A stretch of DNA of 64,000 nucleotides from Trogon surrucura (lineage: Eukaryota > Chordata > Aves > Trogoniformes > Trogonidae): assembly GCA_020746105.1 (NCBI GenBank), contig CM036639.1:2557501-2621500 (forward strand), read 5' to 3'. Positions within the stretch are counted from its first letter, which is position 1. Each line of letters begins with the position of its first letter. Made by a program: the position numbers and the translations under genes. Positions 1 to 14,000 of this stretch are shown in pieces. The notes below the pieces were generated by a model. The model ran no database searches and was not told the origin of the DNA. It saw nothing but the letters and a program-made list of their open reading frames with translations.

Positions 1-1679
1 AACCTGATTCAGATTTCCAACAACCCCAGGAGGTGAGAGGCAGCGCTACAGGCAGGCAGCAGGCAGGTTTGTCACCCACCTTGCTCCCCTCCCCAAAACA
101 TCACGAGAAACTTCCCTGTCCAGACCCCAGCGCTGCAATCGCAGTGGAAAGCTGGCCCAGTTCGTTGGGCAGATGGAACTGCTAGCAGGGCACTCGGCGC
201 CAGCACCCTGCACCTCACAACCCGCTCTTTGCCCCGTAGTTTCCTCCATCTTTAGCATCCCTGCCAGCTCTGGCTTTCCTGAGCAGCTCAGGAAACGGGG
301 GAGAAGGAAAAGGCTGCAGAGGGGAAGGTGGAGGGATGTGAAGAAGAGGAATTGTCTCCTAGGGGATGCAAAAATATCGGGTTTAATTCTAGCCCTGTGC
401 CTGGCAAGTTGCTTCTGAAAACTGCAACTTCTGCCAAAAGATGGGAAAAGGACAACTGCTGCCTTCGAGGGGACAAAACCCACCACAAGCAAATCTGCCT
501 TTCTGTAACAGCAAACCAGTGGATTCTGTTTCCATTTTAAGCAAAACAGTGCCTGCCATTCCTTCTAGGATAATACAGAAATCAAACCTCCTGGCTTGGA
601 AGAACAGGATCTGCATTTCCTTGCTCCTTTTAGGATTTCACAAGTTGAAGAGGTGCAGTGCCCTGGAACAGCTACGATTTGCCACCTCCTGCCCCTGCCA
701 TGCAAAGGGAAGGGGAGAATGTTATTGCACAGACATCATTAACATGAAATCACAAATAAAGTCAAAATAAACTCCCTACCCAGCTTGCTCCTCTTGCAGA
801 GGAGATGCCGGATTCTCCAGGCAGGAGTGAAATACTTCACATCCATTTGGAGCAGGTAGAAAGGCTCAGACATACAGATCCCAAAATTAAAAACCCCTGG
901 AAATATTACAATTCTTCCTGGTTTTAATGATTTTACGGGTGAAGAGGGAGAGAAGACTGCCCAGCCACGCAGCCAGGCGATGGGGAAGGAAGCATTGCTG
1001 CAGCAGCTGATAATAGAAGAAGGAAAATTAAACCTCCTCGATAAACTCAGGCCCAAAGTGTCTCCCCTTGCTTGTCCTTCACCTCTCGAAGGAGAGAACC
1101 ACTCTGCCCCACTTTGTGCCTCCCTTTGATACCCATGGCCAGTCCCGCAGCCTCCTGAGGGGCACTGGCTGGAGAACAAGCCTTTTGCCTTTTCCTGATG
1201 GTTAGACTGGAGGCAACAAGATGAGGAAGAGCTGGGCAGAGGTAATGCCACGGTCCTGCCTGTTCCCCTGGTGAGAACCAGAGACCTTGTGGGTCCCCCC
1301 CAGCTGAGCCCTCATCCCAGTTTGCTCCCCTAGTTCTGCACCACCAGCCTGGGATGCTCCTCTCTGGGGACCCCTTCCCAGCCTTCCAGCGCACCCACAG
1401 CCCCTGCCAGAGCCCGCTGAGCCCTCCGGGAACCTCCATCAGCCCCTGGGGGGACCTGGCTTGGTTCTCCTGGGTCGCAGGCAGCAAAGGGTTACGCTCG
1501 GAGGTGCCGCTCAGCTCCCAGCACCTGGCACGGGAGGGAGGGGGAGAGGAGGGGATGGAGCGGAGTTTCTTGGAGTCTCCAACGAGGCAGGGGAGAGGAG
1601 CAGGCAGAGGAAGAGGCAGGGAGCAGGAAGAGCAGGAGCCGGCAGGGAGCAGAGAGAGGAGCAGGAAAGCAGGGGCAGG
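1..1679. other. Non-coding DNA upstream of NXPH3
   Basis: I see no supportable gene here. The open frames are short or lie on opposite strands without family resemblance, and no splice-linked coding structure is visible. The 3' half becomes GC-rich as it approaches the minisatellite and the NXPH3 promoter. Confidence 0.6.
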
Positions 1680-1978
1680 AGGAGCAGGAGCAGGCAGTGG
1701 AATAGGAGGAGCAGGGGCAAAAGCAGGAGCCAGCAGAGGAGCAGGAGCAGGCAGGGGAGTAGGAGGAGCAGGGGCAAAAGCAGGAGCCGGCAGAGGAGCA
1801 GGAGCAGGCAGGGGAATAGGAGGAGCAGGGGCAAAAGCAGGAGCCAGCAGAGGAGCAGGAGCAGGCAGGGGAGTAGGAGGAGCAGGGGCAAAAGCAGGAG
1901 CCGGCAGAGGAGCAGGAGCAGGCAGGGGAGTAGGAGGAGCAGGGGCAAAAGCAGGAGCCGGCAGAGGAGCAGGAGCGG
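1680..1978. repeat. 57-bp minisatellite, five copies plus a partial copy
   Basis: Five near-identical 57-bp units start at 1680, 1737, 1794, 1851 and 1908, with a partial sixth at 1965-1978. A marker word (GCAGGGGCAAAAGCAGG) recurs at 1711, 1768, 1825, 1882 and 1939. Units differ by single substitutions (agt/aat, ccg/cca). The forward strand is strongly purine-biased (AGGAGC and GCAGGG words). Because 57 is a multiple of three, the array gives long open frames in several frames and both strands with a 19-residue Gly/Ala/Arg-type period. These are artefacts of the repeat. The array ends about 100 bp upstream of the NXPH3 TATA box. Confidence 0.95.
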
Positions 1979-2075
1979 CGGCGGCAGCAGGTGAAGCCGC
2001 CTCCCGCCCGGTCCGGCACAGCGCGGCGGGAGCCACCGGAGCCACCATGGGCCGGGGGGGAGGGCTGGGAACCGG

Positions 2076-2120
2076 TTTATAAAGGGGGACACCCCCCCTT
2101 CCCCTCGCTGACGTTCGTCA
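2076..2120 (+). promoter_or_regulatory. NXPH3: NXPH3 core promoter: TATA box and CRE-like inverted repeat
   Basis: A TATA box (TTTATAAAG, 2076-2084) lies about 145 bp before the NXPH3 start codon. An inverted repeat TGACG-TT-CGTCA (2109-2120), made of two CREB/ATF half-sites, sits about 30 bp downstream, where transcription would be expected to begin. Together they predict a start near 2105-2112 and a 5'UTR of about 115-120 bases. The elements are visible; their use is inferred. Confidence 0.5.
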
Positions 2121-2226
2121 CTTAAAAAGAAGGGAGGGAAAGGAGGGGAAAAAAAAAAAAATAAAACCGCGCCGAAACCCTCTCTAAATTTGAGATCCGG
2201 CGAAGGCGGGCGGCACCGGCTGGAAA

Positions 2227-4222
<1,996 letters not shown>

Positions 4223-5210
4223 CGCGCTCTGCCCATCGCAGGATGCCCCGGTGACAAACGGGTGCTGGGGGGGGCGGGGGGAGGGACGGGGACGGTTTTG
4301 TAAGCGGGGGCGGGAGCGTGGCAGTCCCTAGAAACCAGAAGCGAGGAAGCAAGAGGAAGATTTTCCATTTTCCCCAGGAACTCCAATGTCAAGAGGAGGA
4401 ATGTTAGGCTATGGGGGTACCAGCATCGCTAAACCTGGCCTGCATCCGTAGCCTTTAGAGACTGGTACGTGAAAACAGGGTCTGAATTTAGGATACAGAA
4501 AATAGGACATAAAACCACAACCAGGACTTGTGTTTCTCAATGCAATAATGGATTTACCTGGATCTAGGCCACGAGGTCCTAAAAGGTTGGCGACCAGGCA
4601 AAGAGGGCTCCAGAAGCAGATTTACAAAGCCTGGAGCCAGGGGAAGACCTCAGGGGAGAAGGCACCTGACACCTTCCATGGCTCTAAGGTGTCCACGGGC
4701 AGCCACACCACCTCCCTGACATCCCAGCTCTGCAGTGGCAGGAGCTGGAGCCGAGTTTGCCCACATCAGGGTACCGGGATGGAAATGGGGAGCCAGGGTG
4801 GGACTTTCCCAGGGTGACACCCCACCACGGCTCAGACCGGGCACGGGGAAGGGTTTCAGGGACTTGCAACCGTGGATCCACAGATAGAGAAATCCTAGCG
4901 GAATCTGTCAAATCTGCTGACACAATATATGATTCATGTGTTTCCCCTGACACGCCGTGATTCATGCGTTTCCCCTTCATCTCATCCCTGCTTCGGATCA
5001 CTGCCGGCTCCCCGGCGCCCGCTCCCACCCTCGCCCAGCTCCGAGCGCAGCCGTTCCTCGGCGAGAAGGTGCACGCCAGCGTGTGTGAAGTGCAGCTCTG
5101 ACTGTAGCATTTAATTTACTTTCAGGTTTAAAAAAAAAAAAAACCAACAAGGAAAAACAAAAAAAAAAAAGCAACAACAAACCCACTACAACACTGTCCT
5201 TGGCAGAGAG

Positions 5211-5216
5211 AATAAA
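5211..5216 (+). terminator. NXPH3: Candidate NXPH3 polyadenylation signal
   Basis: AATAAA about 1 kb after the NXPH3 stop codon, the first clear canonical hexamer I found on this strand downstream of the gene. It would give a 3'UTR of about 1 kb. A-rich tracts at 5129-5170 precede it. Use of the site is inferred. Confidence 0.35.
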
Positions 5217-7362
5217 GTTTTCACAGTGGCACCAAGGCAGGTCGAGCGTTTTTCCTGAGAACAATCTCAGTCTCCGAGGGGTTGGGAAGGAGGCTCAGGG
5301 CATCGCCACGACCCGTGCCCAAACTCAGCTCCGTTCCGATGCATCTGCGCTCGCCCCTTCTAGTAACTGGGCGTTGGGTCCAGCTTTGGGGTCTGCCAGC
5401 ACCTGGACCTCCACCCGGGCGTGTGGCTGCTGTTGCTCGAGCACGGTCTCATTCTGTACTGCTGATGGGTATTCCCAACCTCCTCACCCCAAACTTCAGG
5501 CTCCCACTCATGTGGACACCATCCCCTCCTCCAGAAAAGGCCAAAAGAAGCAGCTCCCCCCTCCCCAGCCCTTCCTTTTCCCCCAAACCTCCCCCTATCC
5601 AGAGCATCATAGAATCAGGCAACGATTCTCTGACATCCAGAGCGTCAGGATCAACTCCAAAAATGCCCCTACCCCGGTTTCAAGGCAGGTATTGCAACCT
5701 GAGCAGGTTTTATGCTTCAGCCTTCACAAGTCAAACTCCTTCTCCACAGCTCGGCGAGAGGTTTGCTGGCTGCTGGCAAAGTTTCATTATATGCACTTTT
5801 ATATCCAGGCAGAGGTCGGTTCCAAAATGCATCGAGCAAAGAAAGCCTTTTAGTGCAATAATCAATGAGAAGACTTTTACTCCGAGAACAGAAAGTTTAA
5901 AACGCTTTGAGAGCAGAAAATAACAGGAGCAATATTTGGTATTGGGGAGGGGGGGGCGGGGGGGGGGGGAAGTCCAAAACCAAACAAAAAACCACCCAAC
6001 CAGGAGCTCTCTCACAAAAGTATGTTCCCCAAGGGTTCACGCTTGCTTTAAGGAAGGAATAACAAAAAGACTCCGTTAAAGCCCTTTCTGTCAGCACACA
6101 CAGAACAAACAAAGCCCCCTCCTCAACACAAAAGTTGCTCATTTGGAGAAATTTCAGCCAATTTGCCGTTTGAAGGAACAGAGCAGCCAGCGGGAGCAGA
6201 GACCGGGGCTCCAAAGGATGCTCCATTGTCAAAAGTGATGTGGCAGCCGCAGTTACTAGGAGACCAGGACGGGCCATTATTGGGGCTGGGGAGAAGAGGA
6301 TTCCTGCGAGCCGAGTCACAACCCTGCTCAGAAAAAGAAGGATTTCATTGAGCTGGAGGGCAAACAATACAAGAGTGGGGAAAAAAAACGTAAGTCACAC
6401 CCTAAATCTGACTGCCCTTTGCGCCCCCCCTCCTCCCGCTCGCCCCCCTGCTACAACGAGATGTAAGGGAGAGCTTCTGCACTAACTCCTGGGTAAAATT
6501 CCCCTCGTTGGAGACTAAGTCAAGGTGTACTCGCTTGCAGCTCACGGTTATTTGCTTTGTGGGGTGTTGCTCAAGCTGTGCCGCATGGCAGAGGTCGGAT
6601 GCGGAGTTGCTTCTGCTTCTTGAGCTCGAGGAGTTAAATCCCTGTGACTGCTGCAATGTCACACAAGGAACCAAGGTTTAATTACTTTCCCCCTCAGTAG
6701 CTGGACATGAAACAGTTTTGGGGGTGGGGGAAGCTAAAAATTCACCCAAATGAAGTTCCGCGAGTCGCAAACTTCATTGCAAACGAAGCGGCGTGTAATG
6801 GCTTTGGAAAAGCAGACTTCAAAAACCCTCCGCGACACCAGGGTTCAGCAAAGCGCCACCAAAGAATTCACAGGCATTTTTGCAATTAGTGCCTATCTCC
6901 ACTTATAAAATGCAGCCCCTTATCATCTCGGACAACTCAGCGGACGGCAGATCTCTTTGTCTCCAAAGCAGGAAAAGCCCTGATGGGAACTACTTACCGC
7001 TGTCATCCACAACTACACAGCCAATACTCTCCATCTCCAGTAATTAGCTCTCTTTAGTTTGTTAATACTTTTTTTCCTCTTCCCCACAAAATCCTCCTAA
7101 TTTAAATTTCATGAGTCTCCCAGCCCAGCTAACCTGCGCTTCTGCACATTTAGAAACCGGCTTCCCAGAACAGCCTGCTCCACCCTCCCGCCAATCAGCA
7201 GCCCCCGGCCGTTAATTGCACTCATTAGAGCTGGTGGGGACCAGTTGATCCCCAGCACTGGGAGCAGATGAGTCAGAAAAAAAAAAAATAAATAAGAGGT
7301 CGATGCACTCCCTGCAGGAACACAACCAGCCCAACACCACCCTGACACTGCTCTCTGGCCCG
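5217..7362. other. Non-coding intergenic DNA
   Basis: No gene or repeat family recognised. A G-rich tract (G4-A-G8-C-G12) lies at 5944-5969 and could form a G-quadruplex. The long open frames around 5.2-5.9 kb have no recognisable domain and I treat them as chance. Confidence 0.5.
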
Positions 7363-7926
7363 GGGTGGTGGTTCCCATCGTTTCAGCCTCCCCTGGTTTT
7401 AAGGACGGTGGTTCCCATCGTTTCAGCCTCCCCTGGTTCTAAGGACAGTGGTTCCCATCGTTTCAGCCTCCCCTGGTTTTAAGGACGGTGGTTCCCATCG
7501 TTTCAGCCTCCCCTGGTTTTAAGGACGGTGGTTCCCATCGTTTCAGCCTCCCCTGGTTCTAAGGATGGTGGTTCCCATCATTTCAGCCTCCCCTGGTTCT
7601 AAGGACAGTGGTTCCCATCGTTTCAGCCTCCCCTGGTTTTAAGGACGGTGGTTCCCATCGTTTCAGCCTCCCCTGGTTCTAAGGATGGTGGTTCCCATCA
7701 TTTCAGCCTCCCCTGGTTTTAAGGACGGTGGTTCCCATCGCTTCAGCCTCCCCTGGTTTTAAGGATGGTGGTTCCCACCGCTTCAGCCTCCCCTGGTTTT
7801 AAGGACAGTGGTTCCCATTGCTTCAGCCTCCCCTGGTTCTAAGGACGGTGGTTCCCATCTCTTCAGCCTCCCCTCGTTTTAAGGATGATGGTTCCCATCA
7901 TTTCAGCCTCCCCTGGTTTTAAGGAC
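7363..7926. repeat. 40-bp minisatellite, 14 tandem copies
   Basis: The word GTTCCCAT recurs every 40 bases from 7371 to 7891 (14 copies). Each unit reads roughly GGTGGTTCCCATCGTTTCAG, then CCTCCCCTGG, then TTTTAAGGAC. Variation is limited to a few sites: TTTT or TTCT, GACGG, GACAG or GATGG, and ATCG or ATCA. The last four or five copies are the most diverged. The array abuts a CR1 3' remnant. It shows no reading frame of interest. Confidence 0.97.
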
Positions 7927-7934
7927 CAAACAGA

Positions 7935-8031
7935 TGCAACATCTGGTTTAGTGGTGGACTCGGCAGCGCTCGGTTAAGGGTTGGAGCTGATGATCTCGGA
8001 CGTCTTTTCCAATCCAGATGATTCTAAGCTT
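7935..8031 (+). mobile_element. CR1-type LINE 3' fragment
   Basis: The text matches the usual CR1 3' end: GGTTGGAGCTGATGATCTCG, followed by CGTCTTTTCCAATCCAGATG and ATTCTAAG. This resembles the avian CR1 tail 'ggttggactggatgatctt...ttccaacc...atgattct'. It is 5'-truncated, as is typical, and diverged. CR1 abundance is a hallmark of bird and reptile genomes. Confidence 0.75.
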
Positions 8032-11000
8032 CCTTAAAATGCTGTTTAATGTTTGAGCAATTCTCCCATTAAGATCGTTCTCTCAACTCTGCGCAGCCCA
8101 AGTGCTCCCTTCTTATTGCTCGGTGTCGTAAAAGACAATTAGGATTAATCAACTGCAAATAAACCTAAGCCCAGCTCTCTGTATGTTACTGGGACCCCTT
8201 CTCCCTTCGTAATCTTCCAGTCAACCAGACTTTGCCTTTCTACCATTTCCTATTCACCATTTCCAAAAAACCCAGCGGTGGCCTCGGATTCAAATGAGAC
8301 TCTCCCGACCAGCTGTCACCTCCAAAACGTGCTAATGCATTACTCCAGGATTTCAGAAAGGACAAATCTCACAGGGAGGCACGATTTAATGCAAGGGTGG
8401 CACGACCGGATCCTTCTCACCGCTACGACAGCTTCCAGGCATCAATTTTCCCCCGACTCGGGGTCAGGCAGGTTTTTTTTTTTCCCAACCGTAAACATTT
8501 TGAGCAGGTTGCAGCCAGCCGCCAAGATCTCCAACGCTGAAGGAAGTTTGTTCTGAAAAGCCTCTGGACAAAATAATGAGCAACAAAAGGTTATTGTCAC
8601 CGGAGCTCTGCTTGACGTGAGAACTTCTTTAAAGGCAGCGACGCTGCGGAGGCGCCAACCTTTGAGATTTTCACCAGAATTTGGCAGGTTTGGAGGAGTT
8701 CCCAGAGCGGTGGCTGTCACAGTCCCTTGGTTACTCAAGAACTTCCAGAAAAAACACAAAAATTGGCTTCATCACAGGAAAAAAACCAAACAACCCAAAC
8801 AAGAAAATGGGATTTCTAGAGGCTGAGATGTGAAAACACAAATACATACCTCATGTTAGATTTCACGATGTCTAACCCAGCTTGCTGTGCAGCCCAGCTC
8901 AGCTTTACCTTGTGTGAAGTTTTCGGGTGGGTGCACAACACGTCGTCTGGAGGGCGGTGGGTGCTCAAAAACATTTTTGTTGCTCCTGGTTTTTGTGTTC
9001 CCCCTCCTCAAATCTCCAGCAGCGACATCGCAGCTCCCGTAACGTCCCCTGCTGGGACAAGCCCGGCCCTTTTGTTTCTAAACCAAACGGCCAAGGTTGA
9101 GCCTCACGGAGGGAATCCTGACTTAAGCGCTTCCACGCCACAAATAAACACATTTTATGGGTTTGTGCCCAAATTACCAAATGGCTAACGGAGCCTTCGC
9201 TGAGCTCGAGCAGAGGGCTGGGCTGCGTGTGTGCAAAGCTGCATCTTTATAGAGATTATTAGACTTTAATGAGGTCTAGTGAGTCAGCCAAGCCTCTACG
9301 CCTGCAATCCCCCATTTCAGTGGCCATAGGCAGCTCCTGGATGCATTAACGTTGCTGCTGTTCCTGCCGTTCTGGATGCATAAAAACCACTTTGGATGCG
9401 AATTCGTTGCTACGGCTGGTGCCAGGCCAGCGTTAGGCTGAAGACAGAGCTGGCCCAAGATCTCGGGGTGGGGTGAGCGGCAGAGCCAGGGCAGGGCGGG
9501 TGCTCGGGGTCCCGCTCCAGCCCATGGTCCCCACCCGCTCCTTTTTAAGTCCTCTCGAAGTCTCTTCACTGTTGCTCCGTGTTTCTTTCGCTAAGGGAAG
9601 GGTCTCTCCTCTTCACAGCCCGCACTCGGCGGTGCCAACGCAAGCTGTGCTGAGGGGCAGACATCTCGTTCTCTGAGCGGTTCGAGAATCTTAATTCCTG
9701 GGCATAAATCCTCATCGTACGATTGGCTTTTCTGATAAACTTAACCAAGTTATTCCAGGCCTTTGTCTGCCTTATCTCTCTTTATAAAGATAATATTCAT
9801 TTGCCTTCTGGGGATGGAGCGAGACTGCACGATCGTCAAGCACTCTAGAAATCCTCCCCTGGAAGGGGAGGCAAGCAGAAATGATTATTCATGAAATCCC
9901 CAGTGTTATGACTTGTTATTACACGCAGTAGACTAAAAATGCAAGTGGGCTGAATGCATCGTGTATTTGATCTAAGAATTATTACAGTTTTGCCAATTAG
10001 ACCCAGAACCCAAATACAACCGCTTCCCTCCTCCTCCCCTGCCAGAGCTGAGCACCAGCTGCCGTTTCATAAACACCAACGTTTCCCCATCTTCCCGTGC
10101 TTTCAACAAACTCCAAAAGCAGCAGGTCCCTGATTGTTTTCCCTCCAATTAATAGCAGGGAGCACTGCTCGCCCAGAAAGAAGCTGCGAGGTGCAACGCC
10201 GCAACCGCTCGCTTCTCTCCTGCCCGAGAAGGATCTGCCCCAAGCGCGGGGGTGAGAAAAACACCCCCGGGCATCCCCCTCCCTCAACCCCACACCTACC
10301 TGAGGGCATCAAACAACCGCTTCGGTTGGAGGGATTAAGCAACGGGGCTGCTTTGCTGCTCAGCGCCGGGGTGGCAGGACCGGGACGGCATCCAGCCAAG
10401 CGCCGGAGGAACTGGGCAATCTGCTCCCTTAGGGGAGCTCAGCTCGTACGCGCTGTTCTGCAGAATAAGGCCTGAACCTCCTGGTGGGAAGGAAGGATTT
10501 ACTTTTGCCTGAGAGGTTTCCAGACCTACCAGAGCACCCATCTGTTACCCGAATGTCTCCGTTTCCTAAAGGCTTGTGGCCAAAAAGCAGGAGGGAGATG
10601 GGAAGCGGTAACCCCTTCTCCCCCAGCGCCCTAAGGTCATCGCTCACGGCGCGGTTTGCCGTTTGCCACGCCGGAGAGCGTATGTTACCACCCGGATCGT
10701 GCTGAGGGTCTCCTCCCGTGTCTCGTTCGATTGCAAACAAAGAGACGTGAAGAGCCAAGTACAAGAATGGCGACTTTCCTAAAAATAGCAATATTCCCAG
10801 TTCAGCGCTATATGGATAATTCAGGCTTACTTGGGTTGCACAAAATTAGCCGAGAGCGCTGGAGTGCGAGGGTGGCTGAAATCGCAGCTCTCGGCTCCGA
10901 ACGGCGCTGAATTGCCCCAAAATCCCTTCCCTGTGTCCCCAGGGCTGGGCAGGGCTGGGCTAACCGGTGTCACAGCCCTGAGCCTGGGGACACGGGAGCC

Positions 11001-14000
11001 CCCAGTCCCTCCGAGTGGAGTCGGGGATTAACCAGCACCAAAGGCTGCGGGAAAAATCTGGGCGAGATGGAGCCTGACAGATCGCGGAGGACAACAGCAT
11101 CTGGCTGATGCTCACACACAGACGGTTCCAAATGCCTGAACAAAACGAACGGGGGCGGGAGGGAGAGGGGGGGGGGGAAGAGATTTCAGGGGAACGTTAG
11201 TCCAAATTGACGCGGATCAGAGCGGAGCCGCCCAGGCCACCTTTGTGTGTCCATCCCCATCCTCTCCTTTCAGGGCGAAGGACACGTTTCTTCAGCACTC
11301 GCACGGCTTTGCAAACCACCCCCTGCCTTGTAAAAACAACACAATTAAAAAAAAAAATCCCCGAACAGACGCACCAAAACCCAGGCAGGCACAAAGTAAC
11401 CCCCTCCAGCCCCTAATAAAACCACCTCCCAAGCCATCACCGGCTTCGGTGGCTCTGTTTCCAGCTGAACTAGCATCTGCCAGCTCGGGAAGGTCTGAGC
11501 CGCGCTGTCGGAGACGGCCAAGTCCCTGGGGACGAGGGGCCAGGGCGCAGAGCGCGCTGTCAGAGCTCGCTGGACGGGCACGGCAGCATCCGCAGGCGCC
11601 TCGGCAGGTGAAGCGGCGAAATAAAGGGAGAGGGGGAAGTGACGGCGGAGATGGGAACACACGAGAGAAAGAGAACAAGAATTCATCCCTTAAAAAAAAA
11701 AAAAAAAAAGGCTGTCAGGAGGAGGACAGGAATGGAAAACTTGTCCAGCTCTTTCAAATCCCACCAGACCCAAACTCCTCTGCAGAGAATTCCCATCTCA
11801 AACCGCTTCAAACCCCACACCTGCTCGCACTAAAAAAATATGCTAAATAATTCAGTTTTCACTCGTGTGCTCCCGAGCTGCAGAATCCTCCCGGCTCCTA
11901 TGGCTTGGTGTGGTATTTTAGGGGGAAGGTACAAACCAGCTGGGACTGGCGGGGGGGAGGTTGGGGTGTCACACCCCCTCCCCACGCTCTGGGACAGCGG
12001 AGCTCTGCTTTCCGGAGCTGCTGCTCTTCGCCGAGCGGCGCAGAGCCCCTGTCAGAGCGGTGGCTGCGACACGGCGGGGAGCAGAGATGCGCCACGTACA
12101 GGAGAAAGGCAGGGAGAAGGGAGGGCTGGTGCGTTTTCCACCTGCCAGGCTTTTCTGATCTGTGGCAGATGTCTCTCCGCTTTCAAACCGCATCAAGAAG
12201 CGTCCGCTTTCATCCAGCCTCCTCGTTGGGAAATTTTTGCCTAAGAGGAGGGGGAAAAAAAAATATTTATCTTCCGCGGTCTGCCCAAAAGCATCGTGCC
12301 GTCACAGACGCACGCCTGCATCTTCAGCACGTGTCTACAGGACTTAATTCTTGACCAGAGACTCTCCTGCTCCCCTGATTTATGGGCTTTAAAGGTATTT
12401 TAATGATTCTGTAATTCTATGAACTCCTGGCCATCCTTCTGGAAGATCGATGGCCTCATGCCTGCCCCCTCCACCAGGAAGACCACGGGGTGATCCCCAA
12501 CGGCCTCCGCTCCTCCTGAGCACTCCCCATGCCTTCGACAGGGACACGTGCTCCCTCCATCAAGGCAAATTCCTTTACAAGCAGAAAAACACAATAAAAA
12601 AAATCCAGTTTTCTTGCTCTAAAACAGATCAAGGGGAAAAGGACAAACGCCCAGGAGCAAGTTGCCAGGGGTGGGACGCAGCTGGCTCGGTCACCGCTGT
12701 CACCCTCCAGTCACCCACCTCCTCCTCAGTTTGGTGGGACTGAAGCTACCAGAGCAAACGTAGAAAGACAATTCTAAACCAAATGAGAATTCCAGCAGGT
12801 TCCTTGGCTGAAATCACCTCCTGGGAAGAGCGATCTCCTGGCAAGAGTCGTCATTCAGAGACCAGGGCTACGGGCAGAGCAGCCCAAACCAGAAGGAAAT
12901 CCTTCATTTCAGGTACAGGGGGCACATCTTGTTCAGGAAACTACAATCTCAACACCACCACTGAAGAACTGGCATCTATAAGGAGATGCCTCAACGGACT
13001 CTACGCACAGACGTGGGACTGACGGGTCCGTAAAGAAGGGAAGAGAGCTCCTAATGGAGCAGCCCAGGAGCCGACTGTGTCTGCCAATCAGTCTGAGGCC
13101 ACACCGGTGCTTTCTAAACCTTTTGAAATCGCAGCCTGAAGACACTGGTTTTTAACCACTACGTTCTCACTTCTTGCCTCCAGTATTCGACATCGTCCCG
13201 CTGAGCCGGCGCTCAGACGCCGAGACACCCAGCACGGAGCCCTTGAGCCACGACTGCTGCCGTCTGCCTCCCAGCGCTCAAAAATGCTTGCACCCAGCTC
13301 AGATTGGCTTTTTTTTTTTTTCCTCAGCATAATTATTCTTGCATTCAGTGTCATCCCACGAGCAACTGCTGCTTACCTTGCAGATCCGATTTTGATCTCC
13401 TCAGCCCACTGGATGCTCTGGCACTTTTGTCGTATTTGTTTATGGCGTCGGTGGCCAGCGCTGTGTTTGCAGCCTCTGTTACAGCAAACACGGTATCTTA
13501 ATTAAGGGACTCGTTGGCTTGCTGAACTCAGACAGATGGGATCTTAATTCAATTAGTATATTTCAATTACCTATTATAGTAGGTCTTTAAAAAAAAACAT
13601 AAACCGGACACAAGTGAAAGGTTTTGGGAGCAGCTATCAATCCTATCGTATATTTACGAATGATAAGCAGTAAATGCTCTTCAGGGGCTTCTTTCTACCA
13701 CTCCTCTTCCTCAGCCCAAAAACTGGCTGAATTTTAACTACAATTTTTGCCTGATGTCTCCTCCTGTATTGAAAATAAACAGAAGCCAGCTCTGTAGCGG
13801 CAACACGCACGAGTAAATCAGCTGGAAAACAGGATGCCTGTATGTTAACTCACGTCCTCCCGACACGTCAAGCTAAGGCAAGAAAGCTGAAGAAGATCCA
13901 AGCTCTTTTTTGCTTTACAGGTTATAACCCGCCAGATAATGCCAGTAGAGAGGTCTGGGCCCGATTTAAAAATAATCTTGTCTTGGGACACAAGGATGCG

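Noticed and set aside
2047-2082. ATG in a perfect Kozak context (GCCACCATGG) before NXPH3
   Set aside because: It lies upstream of the TATA box, gives only a 12-codon frame to TAA, and is not in frame with the NXPH3 signal peptide.
1047-2092. Long open frames of 170-330 codons on both strands, with Ala/Pro, Ser/Cys/Leu or Gly/Arg repeats
   Set aside because: They are products of the 57-bp minisatellite (unit divisible by three) in GC-rich DNA. No conserved domain, and several mutually exclusive frames are equally open.
5200-5923. Two overlapping forward open frames of about 215 codons downstream of NXPH3
   Set aside because: No recognisable domain. They compete in different frames over the same DNA, and no splice or promoter structure is visible. 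Probably chance.
6749-6778. 9-bp inverted repeat AATGAAGTT / AACTTCATT with a 12-nt spacer
   Set aside because: An arm of nine bases with a spacer is expected by chance several times in 64 kb.
7363-7926. CRISPR-like array of regular repeats
   Set aside because: Units are contiguous without unique spacers and lie in vertebrate DNA. It is a minisatellite.
11245-11850. Forward open frame of 201 codons
   Set aside because: Low-complexity, Lys/Pro/Ser-rich, with an A-tract giving a poly-Lys stretch. Nothing suggests a real gene.
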